Of a DNA stretch of 64,000 bases, positions 23,901 to 36,349 are shown one piece after another. The stretch's first letter is position 1; each line of letters opens with the position of its first letter. The position numbers and the translations under genes are program-made. The stretch lies in the NCBI GenBank assembly GCA_025201765.1, contig MU623487.1, positions 18,755 to 82,754 on the forward strand. Reading direction: 5' to 3'. The notes under the pieces are model-generated. The model saw only the letters and a list, made by a program, of their open reading frames with translations. It was not told where the DNA came from and searched no databases. The DNA comes from Daldinia sp. FL1419. Taxonomy: Eukaryota > Ascomycota > Sordariomycetes > Xylariales > Hypoxylaceae.

Positions 23901-24450
23901 CTTGGGCGGTGGGGTTATGCGATGTCAAATGGGAATGGTGGCGGGCTTCGTTAGTGGTGTAGTGGCAGTCGAGGATGTGGTGATGCGGTGCTTAGAGAAT
24001 ATTAAAAAGATCTGGAAGCTCTTAACTCCAACCAATGACAATTCGGCTTTTTTTTCCCCTCCGAGGTTGCAGTTTTTACTAAGGCTTGATGGAGCTGAGA
24101 TCCATGGCGTACACGGTACCTGGGTACGTACCAATCTTATCCACTTTCCAAGCTTCCGGTGCTTTCAAGCAACATTTATTTAAGGCCCGTGCTCGTGTTC
24201 ACCAGCGCGCGACCTTGAGACCTTTATCGATAACGGAAAAGCGTCGATCTCAAAGCTGCGACTGCAGACCTTATCCGACTATTCATTATCTTATTAACTA
24301 TAACTATTCAATCCAAACTCGGCCAATCTATTCTCATAACTGCGCCAATTGGCGTCATCAACAACTTCTTTCCCTCTTAATTCCGTTTTCTAGTATATTT
24401 CGTATATTCCAGCCCACTGGCAGCTCTAAGTCGGTGAGTCGTTGGTAGCA
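23901..24450. promoter_or_regulatory. Shared divergent promoter region PHB2/CstF64
   Basis: This 550-base gap lies between two divergent start codons. CCAAT occurs at 24032-24036 and again near 24345. The CstF64 side is rich in CT and AT, like a leader. Promoter activity is inferred from position only. Confidence 0.4.
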
Positions 24451-25424
24451 ATGTCGACAAAGCAACCGTCGCGTGTAGTCTTCGTCGGGAATATTCCTTA
24501 TGGATTATCGGAAGAGCAGATTACCGACATCTTCAGCACTGCTGGGAAAGTTTTGAATTTCCGTCTGGTCTACGATCGTGATACCGGACGTCCCAAAGGT
24601 TTTGGTTTTGCAGAATACCCTGATGCAGGTAGGAATTAAACGCCCACTATCAAGTTGCACGCCTATACTTATAATCTTTCTTCATTATAGATTCGGCAGC
24701 TTCAGCAGTTCGCAATCTAAACGACTACGAAATCATGGGGCGGAAGCTTCGTGTTGACTATAGTACAGAGGGCCGAGTTGATGGCGATGACTCTAACAGC
24801 GCATCCGCCACTACTGGCCAACCCTCGAATGGCGCTTCGTACATCGTTCCCCAGCCTGCTCCCGCGGGCTCATTACCTCCCCTCCCCCCCGGAAAAGAAC
24901 TACCTGCTGGAGTCAGCGCTACCGATGCTATCTCAAGAACACTCAATACTCTACCCCCTAGTCAGCTTCTCGATATCCTCTCTCAGATGAAGTCGCTAGC
25001 AACGACCGACCCCAGCCGTGCGACCGAATTATTACAGCAGGCGCCACAGCTATCTTACGCCATCTTCCAAGCTCTATTGTTGATGGGTCTTGTCTCTCCC
25101 GAAGCTATACATTCCGTTGTCGATGCTTCTGCTGTGCCGCCCCCGGTTCAACAACCCGCTCCCACCTATCCCCCCGCGTATGCAGCCACTACGACAGTCA
25201 CGCCTCCAGTCGCTGCACCCTACGCTCCTCCCGCTGCTGCTGCCCCTCAGCCTAGCTACGCGCCTCCTGTAGCTAACACGCCGGCCATGGCACCACCGCA
25301 AGACACGGAAGCCTTAATGCAGGCAGTCATGAACTTGTCGCAGGAGATGATCGATCAGCTTCCCGAGACAGAGCGCCAGCAGATTTTGGCTCTAAGGGCA
25401 GGTATGATGGCCCAAAGACGTTAG
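24451..25424 (+). CDS. RNA15: Cleavage stimulation factor 64 kDa subunit (Rna15-like)
   Basis: Exons are 24451-24628 and 24691-25424, with a 62-nt intron, giving 303 residues. CstF64 recognises GU/U-rich sequence downstream of the poly(A) site during mRNA 3'-end formation. An RRM occupies about residues 10-88, with RNP2 VFVGNIPYG and RNP1 KGFGFAEY. A Pro/Ala-rich linker and the hinge domain that binds CstF77 (NTLPPSQLLDILSQMKSL) follow. The C-terminal helical bundle is at the end (MIDQLPETERQQILALR). The ATG at 24451 is chosen because nothing upstream starts with ATG in frame and the RRM begins 10 residues later. Confidence 0.93.
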
Positions 25425-27024
25425 TCTCCTTGGTAGCCTACGAGGTATAGTCATTTCCCGTCGATTTTCTCATACCCCCTACGGATAGTAGGAAGTTGGC
25501 GTTCAGGTTACGGTTCAGGTACAAAGGCATTCGGAACACGAGGCATCGCAACCTATCTCGAGGGAATAGGGCTCGTACTAAGTACTCTATGTAATAATGC
25601 TACTGGTGTGTCATAGAAGAATAGGGTTTAGAGGATGCTAATAACACAAACAAACACAAACACAAACACAAACACAAACACCAAGTCTATGATCTGGATG
25701 CACCTACTTTAGTGAAGAGTTTCCGTTCGTCTTTAGTGCCAAGCTTGTACGCATATTTCATCCTGGAGGGAACCTAAAGGCCCAATGGGTGATTCCAGTA
25801 TTATACCTAGAATATGCTACAACCTCGGACAACTTATCGTTTCGTATTCTAGGTAGTTCGTAGCAAACCATCCCTTATATAGTCAAATACCGTCGTACCA
25901 TTATACATCTTATAGTAGCTTAAAAGGGTAATACTGATCAATTAGTGACGTATCGACATTCATAATAATTATCCAACGAGATAAGTATATTAAATCCTAT
26001 GTAGTAACGTTATTGGTGAAGTAACAATACCGCATTTATTCACCTTAGGCCCCTATACGATCCTTGAACGAGTCACAACCTCGAAGGCCGCGCTTTTTAA
26101 CGACGACAACTGAGCCAGTAATATGTTCCTTATATCTGGTTGACCTAGTTATTTGGATGGCAGAGAGCCGGGATTTAGGTTGTGGTTATTTATAAGTTAT
26201 CAGACCTTTAGAATGAAACAAATAGTTAAGAACAAACGAAACATTAGCACATTAACTAATTGATTATAAGAAATGCGTATATATGTGACATGGTCTCCCA
26301 CCACGTGTGTTATACGTATGTGTTGTACATACATGCAGGATCAAGTAAAACGGCGTTTGATGATTTGTATCAAGCTAATGTATATATATGCATATTGTAC
26401 ATTTGATGGCTTCAAGCACAATGCAAGCCCTTTAAAGTTACCTTACCCACTTAATGTTTCTTGGCCAAATGTGGAAGTCGCCTAGGCTTATCTTACAGGG
26501 CGGCAGGGCTGGCATTCTGTATGGTACACGTTGTATCCTATCCCGTGCTTCTGTACCTGATCCTGTGTTCGTTCAAGATCATCGGGTCTTTCAGCAAAAC
26601 AAATTTATCTTTCGACATGAATCAATCCACTTGATGTTTAAACGGGAATCGAATAGTGGCACTTATAAGACGTTCGGATACCCCAAACATCCCCCCCAGA
26701 AACTAGGTACGCTTGAGCTTATCTGGATCTTAAAATTCCACCGGCTGCCGCGGGTCTTGCATAAGTATCCACAAATGTACCTATATACTTTGAGGTACCC
26801 TCTTAGTTCCGTTGACATCACCACCGAGGAATGTGCTAAGGGGGGTGCTAAAATAACTTAGAGCAGTTAAGCTCAAGCTCCCAAGTCCGTTCATTTCTAC
26901 CGTTGCATCATTTCTCTCTTTGCTTATGAAAATTTGACCTCAACCTTATTCCCCGATGGTTTGTTGTCCAAACAACACCCTATTACTTTCTACATATTCC
27001 GCACGAGAATGAATATCTATCATT
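25425..27024. other. 1.6 kb intergenic region
   Basis: AT-rich DNA with a six-base microsatellite (25644-25682). An open frame at 26454-26861 has no recognisable features and was not accepted as a gene. Confidence 0.5.
25644..25682. repeat. Microsatellite (ACAAAC)n
   Basis: About six tandem copies of ACAAAC, with one AAAC irregularity near the start, about 220 bases downstream of the CstF64 stop. Confidence 0.9.
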
Positions 27025-29581
27025 ATGTCCAGTAATCAATTTTCCATCCTCGGTTCCTCTCGCGCCCCAGCTGACCCCTCGATCTCTTCCAATGCGACGG
27101 CATCAACCAACCAAACACCAAAGAAAAAACACCGCGCAGGACGAAAGCACAAGAAATCGAGACGGAAGTCGTTCGCTGTCCCCCCAGAGAATTCCCAAGA
27201 CCAAGTAATACCACAATCTAGCCATAGCGGTAACAGGGCCGGTTTCTACATGCGTGGTAGAAATCTGAGTAATACAAGCATCGATAGCGAGGCGCTTCTC
27301 GACCACAGGCACGCTTATGACTTTCAATTCATATCGCCATAGCATAATAACTAATTCAAAGTTAGGGAGCATCAATACCCTCGTCCGCGACGACCTTCTA
27401 CCCTTGCAGCATCTCTTCACATGCCGCAATCGAGTCGGTCGCGCATAATGCAGAGCGGCCAGAGCCATGATCACGAGGAAGTGGAGGAGGATAATAACGA
27501 GACCGTGCCTTTATTATCAAGCTCCTCCCGGCAGGACCTTAGCTCTTCTCGAGGATATGGCTCGGGAGATGGACGACGGAAGAATGACACGTCCGTCAGT
27601 CGTCCTGGTTCTAGCAGGTCCGGCAAAAAATCCCAGATGGTCCCTGTGACGCCATCTGATAAATATAATGTCAACTATCCACCCTCCATTCCTGGAACCC
27701 CCACCCTGGGACCTTCGGACCGCCTGGAGATGAGCTTTGGGGATATCTTGATGAGAGATGATCTGGCAGAAAGTGTAACTCGGCCTGATAGTATACTCGA
27801 CTCAAATAACAACCAACTTCGCGATCAATCTCCTTTTGAGAGGCGCCATACGATTGCGTTGCAGGCACAAGAGGATGTCTGCTTTCCTCAAGAGGGAATG
27901 TCGGAACTGGCCGAGGAGGACGCCCAGCAGGCCCGTGACAACCGCAGCATTCGGACCCAGCGTAGGAAACGCAATAAATGGCCCGATTTGGCCATCCTCG
28001 AAGAATGGTCTAGGATTGAGAAGGAGGATCGCAGCGAAGAACGACGGATGAAGAAAATCACAGAGCCGCAATTAGTTAATGGCAGATTGCGACCGGTTCA
28101 CAAGGGCTGGTACCGAATAGAGGAAGACGCACCGTATCGATTCACTTACTTCAACGAGGAGTTCCAAAGCACAATCCACAGTCAGACCATATCAGAACTC
28201 GTTCAGCCAGATGCAGGCTTCAAGGAACTTTTCCTCCCAGATCCGCCGATTCTATCCGATTCGTCTGAAGACGAAAATGATGAACCCCTTGTACAGGTTC
28301 CAAGCTCAACCAGAAACGGTGGCGCTACTACAAGAGGACCCTCTCGTCAGCCATCCTTCACACGCAATTTCCCGACATCCGACCTCAATCTAGGTGCAAC
28401 TTCTAAGCATCAAGTCTCGACCTCTACAAGCTCCTCGAGGCATCATTCAGGTGATCCCAGTCCAATGCGGTCTAAGTCACCGTTTTCTGGTATTAAATCG
28501 CCTCCCCCGAACGGAGGGAAGCAACCACGGTACGGCGAGCGTCCCGTGTGGTGGTTAGATGTTCTAAGCCCGACGGAATCGGAGATGAAGGTACTTGCTA
28601 AAGCGTTTGGAATTCATCCTCTGACATCAGAGGATATCATGCTCCAGGAACAGCGTGAGAAGGTTGAACTATTCCGACATTACTACTTTGTTAATTATAG
28701 GTCGTTCGACCAAGACGCCGAATCAGAGAATCACCTAGAACCGGTCAACATGTATGTCGTGGTATTCCGCGAGGGTGTTATCTCGTTTCATTTCAGCCAA
28801 ACCCCGCATCCTGCGAATGTTCGACGCAGGGTTCGCCAGTTGAAGGATTTTATGATCCTTAGCGCAGACTGGATTAGCTACGCAATCATTGACGACATTA
28901 CGGACGTTTACCTCCCCCTCATCCAAACTATCGAGGAAGAGGTGGACGATATCGACGACAAAATCTTGCAGTTTCATTCTTCCTCTGACCTTTTATCATC
29001 CGATAAGGACAAGGAGAAGGGTACAGAAGCGAATGCGGATAATGGCGGAGATATGCTTCGGCGTGTTGGTGATTGCAGAAAGAAGGTCATGACTCTATAC
29101 CGACTTCTTGGAAACAAGGCGGACGTTATTAAAGGGTTTGCAAAACGCTGTAACGAGCATTGGGAAGTGGCTCCGCGGTCCGAAATCGGGCTATATCTTG
29201 GCGATATCCAAGACCATATCGTGACCATGACGGCCAACCTTGGTCACTACGAAATGTGAGTTTTGTCTCTTCGGCCCCTCTAGGAATATAACTAACTTGA
29301 GTAGGATCCTTGCCCGTTGCCACGCCAATTATATTGCACAAATCAATATTCGCATGAACGAACGTCAAGAACAGACTGCCGATGTTCTAGGCAAACTTAC
29401 CGTCCTCGGCACCATCGTTTTGCCTATGAACATCATCACCGGCCTCTGGGGTATGAACGTCTGGGTCCCAGGCCAGGAATACGAAGGCGACTTGAAGTGG
29501 TTCTTCGCCATCACTGCGGGACTACTCATATTCGGCCTTGCCTGCTTTATCATCGCGAAGAGGGTATATAATATCGTCTAA
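27025..29581 (+). CDS. MNR2: CorA-family Mg2+ transporter (MNR2/ALR type)
   Basis: Exons are 27025-27308, 27366-29255 and 29305-29581, giving 816 residues. These proteins form pentameric Mg2+ channels; MNR2 releases vacuolar Mg2+ in yeast, and ALR1 is its plasma-membrane relative. The N-terminus carries the basic stretch KKKHRAGRKHKKSRRKSF and a long disordered region. The CorA domain begins about residue 480 (WWLDVLSPTESEMKVL). Two C-terminal membrane helices follow: LTVLGTIVLPMNIITGLWGM with the signature GMN at 774-776, and WFFAITAGLLIFGLACFIIA. The first intron (57 nt) appears to use a GC donor, giving the join LLDHR-EHQYPRPRRPST. The choice of MNR2 over ALR1 rests on the basic N-terminus. 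Confidence 0.9.
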
Positions 29582-30685
29582 ACTACAACTGCCGACATTC
29601 GATACCGCGCATATGTTACACTTGCCCCACGATGCGAGCAACAATCTAGGGTAATACGATATCTTAGACTGCCCCGATCGGCAGGATTAACCATTTATAT
29701 TCGATACCGTGCCGGGTGCTTGCGTGATAGCCCATGTCACCTAGCCACCAAGGTACTCATTTTTCAACCGCATCACGAGCCGGCAGAACAGATTACGGCA
29801 GCATATTATGCATACGTAATCGTACGAAGAACAGCTTTTTAACGTCATTTTTCATTCAGCATTTTAGAACACGGACGCCGCAATGCAAATTACCTTACCG
29901 AATACACGGGGAACGGACATTGGCGTCCTGGGATAGGGAATAGGGGAGCCGAGGAGTTGGTTGTGATTAGGCTGGGCTATTGATATATCGCCTTGAGTAA
30001 TTGGCTAGTATATACAGCACTGGCGTATTATATTCACATTCGTACGGAGTTAGAGTTGAATAGAAGCGTTTGACAGCGGTATCAAAGAAGTATCTTATAG
30101 AATGACATATTGATTCCAGACTTTCTATAATATTTTTTTTTTACTTCTATTATCGTGTGCGTAAGACCAATATTTGCTATACTAATAAATAGGACGACTA
30201 GGGAACTATTGATAGATAACTTTTGATCAGACCAGAATAAAAAGCAGCAATCTCGAGCATGTGAAGCTGATTAATCCTACCAAAGATGTGGCTGTGGAAG
30301 TATCTAGACGTGGCGAATTCCCTTTCCCTAGCTCAAGCCTCACCGCGCAACCATTGGCCAGCCTCGCATACGCCAAGCCTTTTAGGTACGTTGTATGCTT
30401 TGTACCCCGACCCCACTTAACATCAAGCTCTTAACTTTATCTTTCATTCCCTGCTGTTTAGAAATTTCGCCTTTCCCCAAATACAACAACCGAAAGCCAA
30501 TTCATCCATTCGCGAAATCCATCGATTTAAGGGACGCGATTATCGAATTGATCTCCGCCGATTATATGACAACTATCATCGACATATCATCTACCCATAT
30601 ATACCAGATCAATTAACCAGGCCAAGTCGGAAAAAGAAGTAAATAAAAAAACGAACAAACACACACACACGGCACCGGATCAAAA
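29582..30685. other. Intergenic region MNR2/U2AF35
   Basis: AT-rich sequence, becoming CT-rich in the last 250 bases before the U2AF35 start, with a (AC)n run at about 30658-30670. No gene was seen. Confidence 0.5.
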
Positions 30686-31315
30686 ATGGCCAACTTCCTC
30701 GCCTCCATCTTCGGCACGGAGCAAGACAAGGTCAACTGCTCGTTCTATTACAAGATAGGGGCGTGTCGGCACGGGGACCGGTGCAGTCGGAAGCACGTGA
30801 AGCCGTCGTACTCGCAGACCATCCTCCTGCCCTCGCTGTACCAGAACCCGGTGCACGACGCGCGCGCCCGCTTGACGCCGGAGCAGTGCGCGAACCACTT
30901 CGACGCCTTCTACGAGGACTTGTGGTGCGAGCTGTGCCGATACGGAGAGCTCGAGGAACTCGTCGTCTGCGACAACACAAACGACCACCTGGTCGGCAAC
31001 GTCTACGCCCGCTTCAAGTACGAGGAGTCCGCCCAGAAGGCCTGCGACGAACTCAATTCCCGCTGGTACGCCGGACGCCCCGTCTACTGCGAGCTTAGCC
31101 CCGTGACGGACTTCCGGGAGGCTTGTTGTAGGCTGAATAGTGGAGAGGGGTGTGTTAGAGGGGGCTTTTGCAATTTCATCCACAGAAAGAATCCCTCGCC
31201 CGAGTTGGAGCGCGACCTTACCCTCTCGACCAAGAAGTGGCTGAAGATGAGAGGCCGCGATGAGAAGAGCGTTAGTAGGAGCCCGAGCCCGGAACCGACG
31301 CGCAAGCGGTATTAG
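30686..31315 (+). CDS. U2AF35: U2 snRNP auxiliary factor small subunit (U2AF35)
   Basis: A single exon of 209 residues. U2AF35 binds the AG at 3' splice sites and, with U2AF65, recruits U2 snRNP. The first CCCH zinc finger uses Cys18, Cys27, Cys33 and His37 (CSFYYKIGACRHGDRCSRKH). A U2AF-homology RRM covers about residues 45-145 (GNVYARFKYEESAQKACDEL). The second finger is at about 148-171 (ACCRLNSGEGCVRGGFCNFI). The C-terminus is a short Arg/Ser tail (SVSRSPSPEP). In codons 1-135 nearly all third positions are G or C, far above the neighbouring genes, while the final third is less biased. The lack of introns is notable for a splicing factor in an intron-containing genome. Confidence 0.95.
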   Translation: MANFLASIFGTEQDKVNCSFYYKIGACRHGDRCSRKHVKPSYSQTILLPSLYQNPVHDARARLTPEQCANHFDAFYEDLWCELCRYGELEELVVCDNTNDHLVGNVYARFKYEESAQKACDELNSRWYAGRPVYCELSPVTDFREACCRLNSGEGCVRGGFCNFIHRKNPSPELERDLTLSTKKWLKMRGRDEKSVSRSPSPEPTRKRY

Positions 31316-32449
31316 GGGGGGAAGATATTGATACCTTAGGAGAAACGGGCTTGGTTTTTTTTTTCCTTGGAGAGCGTATTGTCCCTGCGTCGGGATTCCC
31401 ACGAGAATAAAGCTAGCATCCGGATCAAGTTACGAAATGGGCCAAAAAAAAACCCCCGGCAACCACGAGCGTGTTCTATCAATACCACCAGTCGAGATGA
31501 GAGATGAGTCGAGATACTACAAGATATCATAAGCCCGGAACAAGGGGAAGAGAGAGCAAGCTTCAACGAGAACGCGCTCGCGGCGGAAATTTAATAAAAA
31601 AGAAATCTAGAAATACACGACCCGGGATAAAACACCCCTTAGACCGGTTCGTCTCTCTGTTATTGTGTTAACACTACTAGGAAAGGAGATACTGAGCGAG
31701 TAAAATAGGCCGCTCTTAATTCCACACAAAAAAACGGTATCGTTTACCTACCTACGATTTCCTCGGTCTAAAGAAAACGGTTGTGGTGGTTATTAAGTAC
31801 CTATGGTAGTTAGGAGAAGGCGTCAAGGGGTAGTAATTCATATGTACCAGTAACTGATCCAGTTTAAAAGCTTCAGAAGGCCGAATAGATCCAGATGTCT
31901 TTGTTACTCTTGTCCACATAATGTGAATCCTGCAAGCATAATATAAAGTCACCACATCCCCAAGAATTATTCCTACGACTTCAACTTCATTAACAGGGTC
32001 TCTTTTTCCGTCTTACTATATCTAGTCTACCGGCTCTAAAACCCAGTGGTTGATCCCCAAGCCCCCGTCCCACCTCTGCTTTGCTCCTTATTGCCAGAAA
32101 GCGAGATACCTACACATGCAGCATGCTCCTAGACCATACCACCCATCCATCCATCCATCCATCCATCCATCCTCTCGCCCCCGATTCCCAACCACAAATG
32201 TAATAATCATCCAGCAACCAAAAAATAAAAATAAAAGCCAATTATTGTTGTTGAATAATTATGTATAATTCGGCTCATTAATCCTCCATCCCCCCGGTCA
32301 AGAAGCAAGTCGATCCAGACGAAGTGAAGCGAAGCGAAGTGAGTATCCCCAAAGCGATGAATGAGTCTTGGTAGCCGTACGATACCGCGTTTCCTAGGTC
32401 TTGCCCTTAAATCATGCCTAATGTATTAAGACAAAACTCGCCGTCCAAA
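31316..32449. other. Convergent intergenic region
   Basis: Lies between the 3' ends of U2AF35 and the OSBP gene. It includes T9/A9 runs near 31360 and 31445 and a (CCAT)n microsatellite at 32143-32172. No gene was recognised. Confidence 0.5.
32143..32172. repeat. Microsatellite (CCAT)n
   Basis: Seven and a half tandem copies of CCAT. Confidence 0.92.
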
Positions 32450-34361
32450 TCACCCATCGGCATCGAAGAACACATTATTACTGTCCGCCGTATCCTCCCT
32501 CTTAAGGGTACCTTTCGCCGGCGGTAAATCCTTCTTCAAATCGCTCGTGAAATCGAGCAGCGGCCCGTCTTCCGCTTGGCGTCCCGTCGATTGCAGCATG
32601 GAGGCGATGTCCTTACTACCCGTCTTTTCGAGCGGTGGCGGCGCGGAATTATTCGTTGTCTGAGTTGACGTATTAGTATCGTTCTGGCCGAAGTCGATTA
32701 AATCTTGCGTTTCGCCTTGGGAAGCCGAACCCTGTTTTTGTTCTGCCGCATGAGGGTGCGGGTGCCCGCCTGGCGGAATTATGCTCCAGTCCTTAGATTT
32801 CTGCCCCGGTATCACGGGGTATATCGACATGATCTGCTCGGCTTGCTTTTCGGGCGTCGTAGCGTCGCTAAGTTCCAAGTCAGTAGATGTATCTTGAAAG
32901 AGCCGTCATCCCAAGAGGGTGTCACGCACATGTGGGCGTTAATAATCCATTCCAAATGATCCGCATCGTCTCCCGTGCCGCCGTAGTCCTTGTCTACCCG
33001 CCGGAATAGCCGTGGATGCCATTCTACACCTGCCGCTGCCCTACTAGCCGCTTCTTCGCGTTGCCGGTCCTCGACCTTGGTTTTTTCGTCCGTCGCCAGT
33101 TCGTGGTTCCTGTCCTTAACTGCTTGGGCAGTTTTTTGCCATAATTTTTGCGACTCTCGCTCGTCTTGCTCCTCCAGTGGTCGTACGCGCGGTTTCGAGG
33201 GTTTTACTTTTCGGGCGTCGAAAAACATCTCCTTATGCCCGTTCTTCACAACTTGTTAGCTACCGACAAAACGATACTTACTACGCGCAACCTACCCTAA
33301 GGTCCTTGACGAACATCTCTTCGCTCCATAAACCTGACAGTTCGAACAGGATTTGTCCGGTCTTTTCGTCCTTTATCGTGCCGCCAATCGCATTGTATGT
33401 ACCGCTGACCCATCCCTTCGTCTTAAAGTCGACGTCAGCTGTAAGGCCTAATTCGGGACACCTGACCACGCTGTGATCGCCTAATTCGTATTTCATGTTG
33501 CCAAATAGGATTCCTCGCGCGTACATATTAGGTTGTGTTAACCAACTAGAGATGCATTAGCTTATGAGGCATAGAGAACCTTTTGGATTCTACGTACTAT
33601 CTTTCCCCTTGCTTAGGATCCTTGCCCCTATTCAAGAGGCTAAGCACGGCGATACCTTCCATAAGACTTGCAGCCGAATTTCCCAGGAACTTGCTCCTAG
33701 GTTTTAAAGTGCCGTCAATGCGGATATGGTGTTCAGGGGCCATGTAAAAGTAGCTCGACTTAGGGGGGTGATGCGAAGTCTGCTCGGAAATGTAGTAGGC
33801 GCGAGTGTTGTCCGGCAAATCCCAATAGCAGGAAAACACTTCTCCGAGAATCGGGTTTAGAGGCTTTTTGACTCCCCTATTTCCGCATGTCAGCAAACAT
33901 TGTACGGCCCGCGAAGTAGGATATAGGGGGTCCGTACGGTGGTCTAATATGCCATCCGCTAAGGTAAAACTTAACGACGGAGACGAAGCGTTCGACCGGA
34001 TCTTCGATGCCGGGAATAGGGAGAAGCATTTCCGGGTGACACATGAAGCTGTAGTTATTTCACGTTAACCTCTAGGCTGTAGACTCTATATAATATTGGT
34101 TTTCGGGGTACGCACTTGGTGATTCGTTCTAACATACTTCGAGGCTCGAGAATAAACGTAGGTAGGACAACGCGGCTGAGATCAGCGCCAGGCCGCAGTT
34201 GCGAAATAATATGCGTCAAGACTATCCAAGCCGTCCCATTAGCTATAGAAAACACCGGTATACCGGAGAGGCTTACCGTTGCCCTGCTCGGGCTCCATGA
34301 TGGAGGTATCATCGTCCTCGGCGCCCTCCCCGGACGACCTACTACCTTCGAACAGCGACAT
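32450..34361 (-). CDS. Oxysterol-binding-protein family lipid carrier (Osh/Kes type)
   Basis: Seven exons: 34361-34277, 34221-34116, 34048-33938, 33876-33598, 33545-33296, 33243-32930 and 32867-32450, giving 520 residues. ORD-only proteins of this family exchange sterol and PI4P between membranes. The lid/core motif DLSRVVLPTFILEPRSMLER and the family signature EQTSHHPP at residues 132-139 are both present, together with GVKKPLNPILGE and KYELGDH. The C-terminal 140 residues are low-complexity, with an IPPGGHPHPHA stretch and an acidic end (NNVFFDADG). No PH domain precedes the ORD. All six introns are 55-95 nt and their phases agree; CTAAC/CTAAT/CTGAC branch sites are visible in several. The nearest named relatives are short Osh proteins, but the exact orthologue is uncertain. 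Confidence 0.9.
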
Positions 34362-36349
34362 AAACGTCAGCGATCTAATACGCCTAAGGGAGCAAGCTAT
34401 ACTGTCCGGAGGGGAGATAGGGGTTCAATGGGTTAAAATGCAGCTCTAAGGTTGCAATACGTTCGCTTGGAAGAAATGTAGCAGCTGGATAAAAAAATAA
34501 AAAAAAAAAAAATAAAAAAATAGACAACCATTACATACTAGCATTCGACTGAGTCCGGCGACGACGGGCTAGACCCGACGTGATCTTTCCCGCGTGCATA
34601 ATTTTTTTTTCTCTCCTCTTTCTTTATATCTATTAGTTGCGCTGTACGTAATATACTATGCCAAGGGCAACGGTAAAAAGAAAAAGAAAAAAAAAAAGGT
34701 AACGAAATATCAGTTAGCCCTCTTTAAGGCTGGCCGCGGAAATGTTGCAAGTAATATCGACAAAGGGCCAAGGAGAGGTCGCAAACCGAAGAGTCAACTT
34801 GCTAGGTTGCTACTTGCCTGCCCTCTCTGTAAGTCCTAACCTAGGAGCCTAGCCTAGCATCTAACCTAGGCGGGCTGTGTATTGTATTGTATTGTATTGT
34901 ATTGTATTGTATTGTATTGTATTGTATTGTATTGTATTGTATTGTACAGTGGATGTACCCCTCCCCACGCTGAGAGGTCTTGGGGCTTGGTTGGAGAGGG
35001 CTTTATCGGGCTGTTATCGATTAGGAGATCCTTGCACTTACCGCAAAAAAATCGAAGGAGACCTACCCCTAAACCGCAGGGGGGCTGACCGATGACCTCA
35101 CTAATACCAGCAAGGATCGACTTTTACGGTGGGCGAGCGAACTGTCAGTTTGGAGCACGCAAAGGGTAGATAGAAAGTATGTAACTAAGAGGAAAGTTAA
35201 TAAATTACAATACAATTCAAGACAAAACAAGACAAGATAAAGCTTGGTAGCTACCTAGGTCGTTTATACGTATACATAGTGGGCACAAATAGCGGTGCCT
35301 GATTTGGGAACGAACAAGGGATGATGAATTAATTGATGGTGAGCAAAGCCCCCGGCATGGGTAAAAATGCATCCTATTTCGCATCCCATTCAGCTCAACT
35401 ACCTCCTAAGGTTACCTTATTGCATGGTAACCACCCCCAATAATATCGGTGGAAATATCTTTAACCTAGGCATTACTAATAGACATCCATGGATGAATCT
35501 GCAATGATTCACAATATGATCCAAAAGTATCTTATTAGTTACGTAGTGGGCTCGAATGGCAGAGAAGGGCATGATTGACGTATTAACATAACGTATCCAC
35601 TGAGCTGGAGGCCACGAGGTTCAGGGGGAGGGGGAGGGAGACGGAAGCGATGACGTACGCCAATTGGGTAATGTATATCATTTGTATCATTTTTTATCTA
35701 CCTAGTTAACTAAGTTAGTTACTAACTATGTAATACACTATACTTAGGTAGGTATATAACTATTATATTCCAGTCGAGATTAACCTAGGTGCCTAAATAG
35801 TGTAATGGTGTAATACCTAGCATAAGTCCCTTGGTTCTCTCTGTAGCTAATGTCTTCTTAACTAGGTTAATAGAAATAGACAAAGCAAAGAGCCACTCCT
35901 GTCTTCTCAATACGTACAATCAAGTAACTACAAAAATAAAAGCTACAAGTTTCGACACCGATAAAAAAATAATCGAGGCTTTTTTTCTATCGAAGTTCGA
36001 ACCTAGCTTACCACCTAAGCTTTAACAGATATATGCAGACAGTTCCAGTCGTCCCTCAACAACCAAAAATTCTAGATGCAAAGGCCGATTTTCGGCCAGG
36101 CTTATCGCCGTTCTTGGTTTTTTTTTTCTTTTTTTTTTCTTGCGCCTCTGGGATGCACCTAGCCGACCTCTCATCTCTTTCTCTCTCTTCTTTTATTTCT
36201 GGCCGGTGACGCCCCATCTCTTTGCTCGAATAACTGCAAGGGGGGGTATCTTGACATAGCATTACTACAAGGGCCTAACGCCCTTCCGGTGCAAAGTTAT
36301 GCAGACTATCTGCATGAATCATGTTCTCGTTTAATCGTGCCGAACCCCA
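34362..36349. other. 2 kb intergenic region rich in simple repeats
   Basis: Contains an A-rich tract (34488-34522), a 13-copy pentamer microsatellite (34881-34945), a GGGGGA-rich spot near 35625 and palindromic CCTAGGTA words near 35255 and 35790. No gene was recognised. Open frames across the microsatellite are artefacts of the repeat. Confidence 0.55.
34881..34945. repeat. Pentamer microsatellite (ATTGT)13
   Basis: Thirteen perfect copies of ATTGT, flanked by TGTGT on the left and ending in ACAGT. Because the unit length is not a multiple of three, all three frames encode the same five-residue repeat, which produces spurious open frames. Confidence 0.95.

Noticed and set aside
26454..26861. 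135-codon open frame upstream of MNR2
   Set aside because: No recognisable motif, codon usage like the surrounding non-coding DNA, and no splice context.
30680..31402. 240-codon frame antisense to U2AF35
   Set aside because: Shadow of a GC3-rich gene; its Val/Ala/Arg-rich composition is that expected from the opposite strand of such codons.
34222..34276. A 34-nt version of the first intron of the OSBP gene, with acceptor TATAG at 34243-34242
   Set aside because: It would be too short and adds ANGTAWI; using the later ATAG acceptor gives a 55-nt intron with a CTAAT branch site and the family-like EQGN-VLTHIISQLRPG.
34877..35095. Frames encoding repeated YCIVL
   Set aside because: They are translation of the ATTGT microsatellite.
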